From the NCBI RefSeq assembly GCF_000512355.1, contig NZ_CP004006.1, forward strand, positions 2,500,501 to 2,564,500: a DNA stretch of 64,000 bases. Direction: 5' to 3'. Below, in pieces: positions 21,364 through 30,781 of the stretch. Made by a program: the position numbers and the translations under genes. This DNA is from Legionella oakridgensis ATCC 33761 = DSM 21215. Lineage in GTDB: Bacteria; Pseudomonadota; Gammaproteobacteria; Legionellales; Legionellaceae. A model generated the notes under the pieces. The model was given only the letters and a program-made list of their open reading frames with translations, was not told where the DNA came from and ran no database searches. Position 1 is the first letter of the stretch. Each line of letters begins with the position of its first letter.

Positions 21364-22527
21364 GAAAACTATAGCGACTCCTACCAATGCCAACCTCATC
21401 ATGTTCGCGAGATTCCGCTGGCTGACTGCGAAATTGTAGAACTTGCGTTGTTTTCTCCAGCCGCTCTACCGTTTGATGCATGGTTGTCAACTGTTGTTGT
21501 GATTCAAGTCGGGCAGCAATTTTACTGTCCAGCATTGTTAATTTTTCTTGTTGTTTTTGAACAATTTCTTCGTCTGCTAGAAGATCAATCTTGTCTTTGT
21601 CCAAGCCAAACCAACGACCTACCAGATTTTCAAGTCCCGGACGCTCAACAAACCAATAAATACTGAACGCTGCCAAACCAATCGCTACACTCACAAGAAC
21701 AACTGGCCAAAACGTAGCTGTCACCGACGCGCCAAATAACGTCGCAATGGTAACCATTGCCAAAGACTGACCGGCAAAAAAACCACCACCAAAAAATAAT
21801 ACTCCCGTTGTAAGCGCCATTGACGTTTTCAACGCATTTAAATAAGGGTTATGGAGCGCCTTCTTATAAGACTCCCGCGCATCATCCAACGCTTGATAAC
21901 GTATTGCCAGCATGGCAAGCATGTCTCGCATGGTTTGCAATTCTTCGAGATTGTTTGCAGTGGCATATCGAGCATCGATTTTTTTGCGTAATTCTTTAAT
22001 TTGCTGGATTTGGTCAAGCAATACATCAAGTAACGCTGGGGAATGACGCAATTTCACACCAAGATTTTTGGAAATTTCAACTAAATCAAATCCATAGAAA
22101 ACAACAACAGACAATATCGAAAAAGCAATTCCTGCCGCAAAAACAGCATAAACCGGTACACTGCTAAATAATCCCAATACCGAAGTAATACCATCAAATC
22201 CTTCACATACGGCTAAAGCGGTACCGGCAAAAGCCAATAATCCAAACTGCGCTTTGCGATACCAAGGTGTCGATTTTTCTTTTTATTTTCTTTTTCTTCT
22301 TCCGTTAAAAAAGAATCGTTTAAATCCGTTAATAACGAAGCTCGTAAAGACTCAAGCAAGAAACGGGAATTTTTGTCATGCGTGCGTTGTTGCTTAAGCC
22401 AAGTCACCAGCGCTTTAAAATCAATCGTATCTACAGACTGCCACTCATTCAATAAAGGATCATCAATCAAGAGATGAAGTTGATTAATTAATTCTTTTGA
22501 GCGTTTGCTGAAGGTAATTGGCTTCAT
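21281..22527 (-). CDS. membrane/coiled-coil protein, candidate effector, frameshifted
   Basis: The gene begins at 22527 with a helical, charged N-terminus. It shifts frame at a run of five A on the coding strand (22274-22278) and continues to 21281. One added A gives a 415-aa protein reading ENKKKKSTPWYRKAQF across the join. Two hydrophobic hairpins (about residues 95-145 and 225-285) flank a helical, charged segment, and a coiled coil follows. The tail holds RSRYSFLKHSRSEGDLSSL. It shares this layout with the genes at 16.9 and 24.2 kb. No enzymatic motif is visible. The product is unknown and effector status is inferred from architecture. Confidence 0.68.
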
Positions 22528-22688
22528 TATATTTCAACTTGAATGGTTAAAAATATCAAAAAAATTAAGCAGTATGTTTTATTTTAAATAAAATTTATTA
22601 ACTGAACCTTAATTACAGGGATAACTTGCACGTTTGCTACGTTCTTGATGATTGATTAGCAAAAATTTTAATCCGATTAAAAAATGAG

Positions 22689-24124
22689 TTATTGACTCAT
22701 AAGGCGAGTTAAGTAGGGGGAAATCAACCATAATAGCAGCGCAATGGCTAAGGTAATAAGCCCAATATAGGCAAACAGCTGAGTATAAATCATTAAGGAT
22801 TCAACCCCTGGGTGTACGTTCTCGGGAAGTGCTGAAAAAGAAGCTACATAAGCGCCAATAAACCCAGCCACAGCGGAAGTCAGAAACCACATGCCCATAA
22901 CAAATCCAGCAATTTGTCTAGGAACTAATTCTGCAACCATAGCCACCCCTAAGGCAGACACCAGTAATTCACCAAGACTTTGTAAAAAATAGCTTCCTAC
23001 CAACCACCAATAAGACACAATCCCTGCATCATCATGGCTAAAACGGGCAAGATACAAAATGCTAAAACTTAATCCACAGCATGTCATGCCTAAAGCAAAT
23101 TTATAAGGAATTGGAAAAGAAATGCCGCGACGGTGAAGCATTTCATAAAACATAGCGAGTACCGGACTAAGGCCAATGATCCAGATGGGATTTAAGGCTT
23201 GAAAACTTTGCGGATCAATAGGCATACCAAACAAATAAGCATGAACATTATTCACAGCAAACAAATTAAGAGAGGTCGGCATTTGTTGATAAAGCACAAA
23301 AAAACCACTGCTTCCAGCATAAGAATGAACGCCAGAACCATACGTAAAGCGACCTTCTTTTGTTCCCGATGCATGTATATAAAATAGGTTGCCACCACCA
23401 GAAGGATGATTCCCCATACGATATCTTGGGCGATCATAACATGCTGCAATAAATAGGCCGACGCTTGGGTTGCTGCCGCGATACCAATGATGACAATATT
23501 CCATTGCCAAAGAGGAATAGGCTTGCTGTCTGCCGGAATCTTTATATGGGCAATATGCTGGCGTTGAAACCAATAATTGGCAAGACCTAATAATAATCCC
23601 AAAAAGCTAGCCAGATAAGCATAAGAATAACCATACTTTGTGGATAGCGCTGGACCAATAAATAACGCTGCCGTAGAACCAATATTAACGGCCATATAAT
23701 ACAACGTAAAACCACCATGCAATCGATGATCTTGCTCATCGTAACATTTAGCCAACAAGTTTGAGGGATTCGCTTTAAACAAACCATTGCCGACGCAAAT
23801 TAAGCCTAATGCCAAAAAAACCCGTTGCCGATCGACCAAAGCCAATGCCAGATAACCGGCAGCTAAGGTAATTAAGCCAAGCACAATTGTTCGTTTTGTA
23901 CCAAGCACTTTGTCACCCAGATAACCGCCAACAGCAACCATGCCATAGACCAGGGCAGAAAAAGCCCCAAACGTATAATAGGCAGTTTGATCATCAAAGC
24001 CTAAAAAACGAATGAAATAAAGGGTAAGAATTCCTTGAACTGTGTAATAACCAAACCGCTCCCATATTTCCAGCATGAAAATCATATAAAACGCACGCGG
24101 CTGGCCACGAAGCAAAGAAAGCAT
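22689..24124 (-). CDS. POT/PTR family proton-coupled peptide transporter, frameshifted
   Basis: This is a major-facilitator peptide transporter that imports di- and tripeptides with protons. The N-half (from ATG 24124, MLSLLRGQPRAF, with GAGGG upstream) has the family motif EIWERFGYYTVQGILTLYF and a later FTLYYMAVNIGS. The C-half has SYWWLVGSYFLQSLGELL. The halves are in different frames, joined at a run of seven T on the coding strand (plus 23298-23304). Adding one T gives VVFFVLYQQ and a 478-aa protein, normal for the family. Amino-acid import fits a host-dependent lifestyle. Confidence 0.88.
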
Positions 24125-24206
24125 GACATTTCCCTCATGTGATGAAGGCAATGATTTAACTTATAATACTTTAGGACAGAGCACAACTGCCCACCGTATT
24201 TCCTGC

Positions 24207-25483
24207 TTATAAATGAACAGACTCACCTTCCCGGCTGTCTTCTTCCTCCTCTTCCTTTATAGAGAAGGAAGATATTCTATTTTTTAAATCTGCTCGTGAC
24301 GATTTCTTATCTTCATGACTCGCCAGGTGCTCAGGCTTAAGCTTTTCTTCAATAGCAGCAAGCCCTAACTGTTGTATGAGATCCGCGGTAGATTCGTGGA
24401 CTCTCTCAATCTCAGTGACATTGTCCTGCATTGCCTCAGAGCGATTGATTTTTTCTTCAAAAGAAAGCGATTCATCTGTATTTGCAGCTGGGATACGATC
24501 GTCTTTTGCTGACGTGGATTGTAATGGTTCGCCCGTTCCGAGCCATTTTTTAATTAAAGGATAAGTAATTCGGCCTAAGACGTAGACACTTCCTGCCATC
24601 GCACTGATTGCCAAAATACCCGCTCCGACTGGTGGAAAAAATAATGAAAGAGCAACACCAATCACTGCCAGAGAAGCCAATCCTACACCAAGTATTCTAT
24701 CTACAAAACCAAGCGTGCCCCGTTTAAGCTGCTTTTTCTCCAATACAGATTGGTTATCATGCAGTTGCTGTAATTTGATCTTGAGTTCATCAAACTCCTG
24801 CTGCATCAACATCACATCCATATGCAGTTGCTTAATAGTTTCATCTTCACCCGCATCAAAAGCCTGACGCAAATGGCGTTCTTTATCTAGTGCTTCCTTC
24901 TGCAAAGCAGCAAGCGCCTGTTCTTTTTCAGCTATTTCATGTGTAATGTTTTCCAATTCTTCTCGCAACTGCATTTTGCGATAGTAAAACGCCCCAACCC
25001 AAGCAAACTTGCGCCCAATCCCAGGAGTGCTCCAGCTAATGCAATGGGCACAGCAGCGACAGGAGCTGCTAGCGCCGTGACGGCCAAGCCAACTAAGATG
25101 GAAGAATAAAGCCAACGAACATTCTTGGATAATGAAACAGGAATGGTTTCTCCCAGCATCCAAGAGAAAAGATAAATAGCCGGTATGCGCACAAAATTAA
25201 TAATGCCAAAAGCCAGAGCAGCCAGATGAAACCCGTTTGACAATGACTTTGCCGCATGTTCGGCATGAGTAAATGCCCCTTCAAGCTCACTAAAATGAGT
25301 GACCTCAATGCCACTCTCAGCAACATGATGGCCTATTTCTGCTACCACAGGCATCCGCTTCAAGCCCGCTGTGATTACGGAACGTTGTTTTGGCGCTGTT
25401 GGTTTAAAACTGACGGGTTTTTGCATATGTAGCAATTGTTGCAACAGTACCTGCTGCTGTTCTTCTGAACGTATCTTATTCAC
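24207..25483 (-). CDS. membrane/coiled-coil protein with acidic tail, candidate effector, frameshifted
   Basis: This is an unrecognised protein of about 425 aa once one base is added near 24986-24995, in either the G4 or the T4 run of the coding strand. The repaired join reads ASLLGLG, then FYYRKMQLREEL. The order is: helical N-terminus, a hydrophobic pair (about 80-160), a long coiled coil (about 165-245), a second hydrophobic pair (about 255-300), and a polar region ending in SIKEEEEEDSREGESVHL. The glutamate block close to the C-terminus with terminal hydrophobic residues matches the E-block described for Dot/Icm substrates. It is one of three proteins here with this layout. Confidence 0.7.
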
Positions 25484-25632
25484 GTTGTGTTCCTACTTTG
25501 AAAAAAATTAATATATAAGAAAATCTGATGTTATTGAATAACATAAAATTCAAACTTTTTAATAAAGCAATTGGGGTTTTTCATAAGTCCTGCTATATTT
25601 TTCCATATCGTTTAACTAACCAATGAATTACT

Positions 25633-26739
25633 ATGGCAAAGAAAGCGCTTTATTTGGCTGGCGGTGGGGCACGTGGTGCTTATCAAGCCGGTGTACTAAA
25701 AGCCATAGCCCATATTTTACAGGTAAAAACCCTGCCTTTTGAGATGGTAAGCGGCGTGAGCATTGGCAGTATTAATGCCTCGATCCTCGCGCAACATGCT
25801 GATGATTTTCCAGCAGGCATTGAAAAGCTGGAGACATTATGGCGTGAAATCCGCTGTCAGAACATTTTTAATACCAGTAATTATGAATTAGGTAAATCCG
25901 TTGTCCGCAACATCAGCCATTTGATCATTAAGCAGCGGCAGAGCGGACATTTGCTGGATACGACGCCTCTGCATGATTTTATCAATAAACACATTAACTT
26001 TACTGATATCAAAACCAACATCACCAATGGTCATTTGGAAACCATGGAAGTCATCAGTAATTGTTATGAGACACAGCAAACGATTTCTTTTTATCAACAT
26101 AATCAACCTTTTGATGACTGGCACTATCCTCGTCATATCAGTCAACGGGTAGAAATGGATATGGAATATATCCTAGCCTCAAGTGCTCTACCCCTTTTCT
26201 TCCCGACGGTTAAAATTAATGGTTTTCATTATGGTGATGGTAGTATGGGGTTGGTTTCGCCTTTACGTGGTGCTGTACGTTTTAACGTTGAAAAAATTCT
26301 GATATTAGGTACCCGCCAATTGCCTGTCTTCATGAATCCAGAAAAACTGCGCAATGGAGATATAGGATTTGCCCATATCCTTGGGAATATGTTAAATGGT
26401 CTTTTTCTTGATAATCTTGACCGTGATATTGAAATGGTTAACCGCATGAATGACATTGCTCAGCTCTTGTCTATGTGGAAAAAACGTCACTCACCATGGA
26501 GACCCATTGAAACATTGCATTTACGTCCCAGCGTCGATATTGCTGCCATGGCGCAAGCACAATATCAGGCAATGCCAGGGTTATTACGTTTTTTACTGAA
26601 TGTTTTAGGAGCCCAAAGCCATTCTGGAGATTTATTAAGCTTCTTGCTTTTTGAGAAGGAATTTACCTGCGAATTGATTGATTTGGGTTATCAGGATACC
26701 CTGGCATCAGAAGCGACAATCCAAACGTTTTTCGCCTGA
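25633..26739 (+). CDS. patatin-like phospholipase
   Basis: A 368-aa patatin-domain lipid acyl hydrolase using a Ser-Asp dyad. The oxyanion loop GGGARGAYQAG lies at residues 10-20, the nucleophile motif GVSIGSINA near residue 42, and the catalytic Asp in YGDGS near residue 200 (DGS rather than the commoner DGG). No signal peptide is visible, so it is cytosolic or exported by another route. Several Legionella effectors are patatins (VipD family), but nothing here ties this one to them. The stop overlaps the convergent aroE by 33 bp. Confidence 0.9.
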   Translation: MAKKALYLAGGGARGAYQAGVLKAIAHILQVKTLPFEMVSGVSIGSINASILAQHADDFPAGIEKLETLWREIRCQNIFNTSNYELGKSVVRNISHLIIKQRQSGHLLDTTPLHDFINKHINFTDIKTNITNGHLETMEVISNCYETQQTISFYQHNQPFDDWHYPRHISQRVEMDMEYILASSALPLFFPTVKINGFHYGDGSMGLVSPLRGAVRFNVEKILILGTRQLPVFMNPEKLRNGDIGFAHILGNMLNGLFLDNLDRDIEMVNRMNDIAQLLSMWKKRHSPWRPIETLHLRPSVDIAAMAQAQYQAMPGLLRFLLNVLGAQSHSGDLLSFLLFEKEFTCELIDLGYQDTLASEATIQTFFA

Positions 26740-27531
26740 CGTACGTAAATCATTAAGAACAGATAAAGCCTCTGGCATGACCCCATGCCAAATGAAAAAT
26801 GCTTCTGCAGCTTGCTCAACCAGCATACCCAAACCATCAGTGGCCCTACACCCTTTCTGCCTTGCCCAGGCAACAAAAGGTGTTGCTTCTTTTAACCGAT
26901 AAGCCAAATCATAGCAAAAGGGTTGCTTCTTCATTACCACAGGAGGTATTGGCAGATCTCGACATTGCAGGCTAGAAGAAGTTGCATTGATAATAACATC
27001 ATAGGATTCAGTCAGCTCAGAAAACCCGCAACAATCGACGTGCATAAACTGTTTTTGCAATGCCATGGCTTTTTCAAGCGTACGATTAACGACCGTTAAT
27101 CGAGCCGGCTGCATTGAAAGCAAGGGCGCTAGAATACCGCGCGCCGCCCCTCCAGCACCAATCACCAAAACAGAGTGACCGCGTATATCTATAGAATGCG
27201 CAAGATCACGCAACAAACCAACACCATCGGTATTATCCGCATAGAGCTTCCCATGCTGCATCCATAACGTATTGGCTGCGCCTGCTTCGAAACAACGTTG
27301 AGTGAATTCTGCGCTCATTGCAAAAGCACGCTGTTTACAAGGCAGCGTAATATTTAATCCTTTACCTCCCATTCTAAAAAAGTCTTGCACTTGCTGCTCA
27401 AATTTAGATTCATCAATCAAAATTCGTTCATAAACCAACGCTCGATTTGTCTGTTTAGCAAATGTCTCATGAATAATAGGGGATAAACTATGATGAATGG
27501 GGTTTCCCATAACGGCATAACGAGCAAGCAT
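26707..27531 (-). CDS. aroE: shikimate dehydrogenase
   Basis: AroE reduces 3-dehydroshikimate with NADPH in the aromatic amino-acid pathway. Visible motifs are YAVMGNPIHHSLSPIIH at the N-terminus, GLNITLPCKQRAF with the catalytic Lys, NTDGVGLLRDL with the catalytic Asp, the nucleotide-binding VIGAGGAARGIL and VNRTLEKA. The frame is open to a TTG at 27549. The ATG at 27531 (MLARYAVMG), with a GGG ribosome site 7 bases upstream, gives 274 aa. The last 33 bp overlap the patatin gene tail to tail. Confidence 0.94.
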   Translation of the reverse strand: MLARYAVMGNPIHHSLSPIIHETFAKQTNRALVYERILIDESKFEQQVQDFFRMGGKGLNITLPCKQRAFAMSAEFTQRCFEAGAANTLWMQHGKLYADNTDGVGLLRDLAHSIDIRGHSVLVIGAGGAARGILAPLLSMQPARLTVVNRTLEKAMALQKQFMHVDCCGFSELTESYDVIINATSSSLQCRDLPIPPVVMKKQPFCYDLAYRLKEATPFVAWARQKGCRATDGLGMLVEQAAEAFFIWHGVMPEALSVLNDLRTSGEKRLDCRF

Positions 27532-27601
27532 ATTATTTCCCATCTCCAATGAAAACCTATAAAAAAATCGCTAAAAAGAGTTGTTGAGTTGGTCATTTAG
27601 T

Positions 27602-27720
27602 TAGGGTGTGTTGACAATTCATCTTACAATGCCGATGTGTCGTGGTTTATTCATAGTCTCCATAGATCCCGCGGACAAGCTGCGGGACGTGGGTTTTAAA
27701 GCAAATTGTCAACACACCTA
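27602..27720. mobile_element. 119-bp inverted-repeat element (MITE-like), flanked by TA
   Basis: The left end TAGGGTGTGTTGACAATT and the right end AATTGTCAACACACCTA are inverted copies, with one extra G on the left. A shorter palindrome inside (CCCGC ... GCGGG, 27668-27686) could fold. If the outer TA on each side is a target duplication, this looks like a non-autonomous element of the IS630/Tc1 type. It has no open reading frame. It lies between the start of aroE and the end of pepN and could also affect transcript ends. Confidence 0.65.
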
Positions 27721-27750
27721 GTACCGTTTCCGTTTAATTCTGTCAATTCA

Positions 27751-30333
27751 TTACGAATTAAGGCTTTTACTGACTAATTCCCGCAAATCACGCGACAACT
27801 CTTTTGCAGCCAGAAACTCAAGCTCCTTTCTCATGAGACGCTGCCTTTCTTCGTCCAGACGTTGCCAACGGGTAAAGGGGGTAGCAAGCCGTGCAGCAAT
27901 CTGCGGGTTCAGTGCATCCGTTTTAATTAACATGGTACTTAAAAAAGCATAGCCACTACCATCAAGAGCATGGAAATGTCGCGGGTTACTCTGACAAAAA
28001 GCACCTATCAGAGCACGAACTTTATTTGGATTTTTAATATTAAATGCGGGATGCGCTAATAACGCTTCCACACGGGCTAACGTTCCAGGCAATTCACAAG
28101 TCGCCTGCAATGCAAACCATTTATCCAAAACAAGCTCATCCCTTGCCCATTGTTTATAAAAATGTTCAATCGCTGTTGAGCGTATTAAATCGTCGGTACA
28201 GTTAATCAATAAGGCAAAACTTGCTATTTGATCCGTCATCGTTTGTGCTTGAGAAAATTGCTGCTGACAAATTGACAAACTTTCTTTTTCATTGGACTTC
28301 ATCATCAACCACAAACAAATATTACGCAGCTTGCGCCGCCCATAGGCATTCCCATCCATAGTGTGATCCTCAAGTTGCCATAATGAGCGATAACATTCAT
28401 AAGCAGCGGGAAACAGCTCCCTTCCCAATTGAGCACGCAAATAATCCCGTGCCGCCTCCACACGACTCACATCGACCTTGGTTAAATTAGTCATGACGTC
28501 CTCAAAACCCGGCGGTGTTAGCAACTCAGCCCTCAGGGCAGCATCCAGTGACTCATCTTTCAATACATGTTTATAAACCTCGGCCAATTCGGCTGACAAA
28601 GACCATTGATCTTGTTGGGTCTGATAAAAATGAAGCAAACAGTCCAGCGCCAGATTTTGAGCCGCATTCCATTTGGCAAAACCATCCGTTTCATGGCGCA
28701 GTAATGCCGTTAATTCCTTTTGACTTTGCTTAATATGCAACGAAACAGGAGCAGAGAAATCACGCAGCAGAGAGAGCAGTGGTTTATCCTGCAATCCGTC
28801 AAAATGAAAGGACTGTTTTTTCTCACGCAACTCCAAAACGTCATGAGCAAGCGGCAAGGCATCACCTTGTGCATTAAACAAGGCAATCTTTATAGGAATA
28901 TGGAACGGTTTTTTATCCTGACATTCGGCAGTCGCGCGACAAAACTGAGTGAAAGTCAACGTCAATGTTCCCTGATGATAATCCGAGTCAACCGTCACCT
29001 CCGGTGTCCCGGCTTGACTATACCAGCGTTTGAATTGACTCAAATCAACATGATTGGCATCTTCCATAGCGGCAACAAAATCATCTATTGTGACCGCCTG
29101 GCCATCATGGCGTTGAAAATACAAATCCATACCACGACGAAAACCTTCTTTGCCCAGTAACGTCTGTTGCATGCGAATGACTTCCGCGCCCTTATTATAA
29201 ACCGTTGCCGTATAAAAATTATTAATTTCCTGATAAGACTCCGGTCGAACCGGATGGGCCATGGCACCAGCGTCTTCTGGAAACTGGGTATTACGCAGTA
29301 CCCTAACGTCCATAATACGATTCACATCCCGGGAATTCATATCGCGGGAAAATTCCTGGTCACGAAAGACAGTCAACCCTTCTTTGAGGCTTAATTGAAA
29401 CCAATCACGACAGGTAACGCGATTTCCTGTCCAATTATGAAAGTACTCATGCCCTACAACACCCTCAATGTCTGCATAATCGCTGTCTGTTGCTGTATCC
29501 GGCCGGGCAAGAATGTATTTGGAGTTGAAAATATTCAATCCCTTGTTTTCCATTGCTCCCATATTAAAATCACTGACAGCAACGATCATAAAAATATTCA
29601 GATCATATTCTCGTCCGTATTCTTCTTCATCCCAACGCATGGCTTTCTTTAATGAAGTCATCGCATGAGCGCATTTATCTTCATTACCAGGCTCCACGTA
29701 AATACGTAAGTCTACTGTTTTACCTGAACAGGTAACAAACTGGTCCGTCACTGCAGTGAGATTACCTGCAACCAAGGCAAATAAATAAGAGGGTTTTTTG
29801 AACGGGTCATGCCAGACTGCCCAATGCCGCCCTTCTGATTCATCACCAGCATCCAGCAAATTGCCATTAGCAAGCAAAACTGGATATTTTTTCTTGTCTG
29901 CACAAATACGTGTCGTATAAATAGATAATACATCTGGCCTATCAGGAAAAAACGTCATACGGCGAAAACCTTCCGCCTCACACTGAGTACAAAACAATCG
30001 ATGAGTACGATAAAGACCGGATAACTTAGTATTATCCTGAGGATAAATACGGGTCACCACCGTCAAAGTCAATTCATCCGGACAGGAGTGAATGATTAAA
30101 TCATTATCAGTAAACTGGTACGCTTCTTGCTCTAAGGGATGATCATCAAGCTTAATATCAAGTAATTCCAGTTCATCTCCATACAAATGCAAAGCTCCTT
30201 GATGAAGCCGTTTTAACTGCATACGGTTACTGACTATTGCATGGTCATCATATAAGTCGAAATTCAAATCCACTTTCTCTACGGCAAAAGCATAAGGTTG
30301 GTAGTCTTTTCGATAAATAGTAGTCTCTGACAT
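27751..30333 (-). CDS. pepN: aminopeptidase N (M1 family)
   Basis: PepN removes N-terminal residues from peptides in the cytosol. The 860-aa protein has the substrate-anchoring GAMENKGLNIF at about residue 258, the zinc motif HEYFHNW and a downstream Glu in SLKEGLTVFRDQEFS, plus the C-terminal helical domain typical of bacterial PepN. The length is close to the E. coli enzyme. It is monocistronic, with a small inverted-repeat element downstream and another upstream. Confidence 0.97.
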   Translation of the reverse strand: MSETTIYRKDYQPYAFAVEKVDLNFDLYDDHAIVSNRMQLKRLHQGALHLYGDELELLDIKLDDHPLEQEAYQFTDNDLIIHSCPDELTLTVVTRIYPQDNTKLSGLYRTHRLFCTQCEAEGFRRMTFFPDRPDVLSIYTTRICADKKKYPVLLANGNLLDAGDESEGRHWAVWHDPFKKPSYLFALVAGNLTAVTDQFVTCSGKTVDLRIYVEPGNEDKCAHAMTSLKKAMRWDEEEYGREYDLNIFMIVAVSDFNMGAMENKGLNIFNSKYILARPDTATDSDYADIEGVVGHEYFHNWTGNRVTCRDWFQLSLKEGLTVFRDQEFSRDMNSRDVNRIMDVRVLRNTQFPEDAGAMAHPVRPESYQEINNFYTATVYNKGAEVIRMQQTLLGKEGFRRGMDLYFQRHDGQAVTIDDFVAAMEDANHVDLSQFKRWYSQAGTPEVTVDSDYHQGTLTLTFTQFCRATAECQDKKPFHIPIKIALFNAQGDALPLAHDVLELREKKQSFHFDGLQDKPLLSLLRDFSAPVSLHIKQSQKELTALLRHETDGFAKWNAAQNLALDCLLHFYQTQQDQWSLSAELAEVYKHVLKDESLDAALRAELLTPPGFEDVMTNLTKVDVSRVEAARDYLRAQLGRELFPAAYECYRSLWQLEDHTMDGNAYGRRKLRNICLWLMMKSNEKESLSICQQQFSQAQTMTDQIASFALLINCTDDLIRSTAIEHFYKQWARDELVLDKWFALQATCELPGTLARVEALLAHPAFNIKNPNKVRALIGAFCQSNPRHFHALDGSGYAFLSTMLIKTDALNPQIAARLATPFTRWQRLDEERQRLMRKELEFLAAKELSRDLRELVSKSLNS

Positions 30334-30377
30334 GCGCTTAACTCCCGTTGATTGCAGTCTTTATGGAACAATGCATT

Positions 30378-30444
30378 TAGAACCTGTCTTTAGAGTCGCT
30401 AGGCTTTTAGCTCTGCATAGCCAGACTCTGAAGACAGGTTCCTA
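30378..30444. repeat. 67-bp inverted-repeat element upstream of pepN
   Basis: TAGAACCTGTCTTTAGAGTC at the left and GACTCTGAAGACAGGTTCCTA at the right are inverted copies, differing at one base and one indel. Both ends are bounded by TA, as in the element at 27602. It could be a tiny non-autonomous element or a regulatory hairpin in the pepN leader, 45 bp before its start codon. Confidence 0.6.
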
Positions 30445-30486
30445 TATAAGTCACTGAATAATAATCCCAGAGTTCTCTTGAGCGTT

Positions 30487-30505
30487 CGCCAAGGCATCCT
30501 TGGCG
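30487..30505. other. perfect 8-bp hairpin in pepN/prkA intergenic region
   Basis: CGCCAAGG-CAT-CCTTGGCG is a perfect stem with a three-base loop. No T run follows on either strand within a few bases, so it is not a classic terminator. It belongs to the 448-bp region 30334-30781 between divergent pepN and prkA, which has no gene I can support. Confidence 0.5.
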
Positions 30506-30513
30506 CTATTATA

Positions 30514-30560
30514 GTAAAAAAACCGACTATCTCTAAAGAAATCAGAGAAAGAGCCGACAA
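30514..30560 (-). terminator. terminator-like hairpin, pepN upstream region
   Basis: Read on the minus strand, TCGGCTCTTTCT pairs imperfectly with AGAGATAGTCGG (wobbles and one mismatch) and is followed by seven T. It lies about 180 bp upstream of pepN and faces it. It could end a short minus-strand RNA or act as a leader attenuator. I could not assign a promoter for such an RNA. Confidence 0.4.
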
Positions 30561-30781
30561 CACCTCATATAAAACTCAGTAATAAACTATACTGTAAGTA
30601 AATGATACGTTTAATGTTTTGGCAATAAATCCTATAAAAGAAAACGTGTGCTAAAAAAAGGAATAATTAGCTTACTTGCCGAAAAAAAATAGTAAGAATC
30701 ATTTGAGAATGAAGCATTTAATCACACCTATGACTGTTTTTATGATACTGTTTCCTCAGGGATAAGTAATAAGGGGATGTT

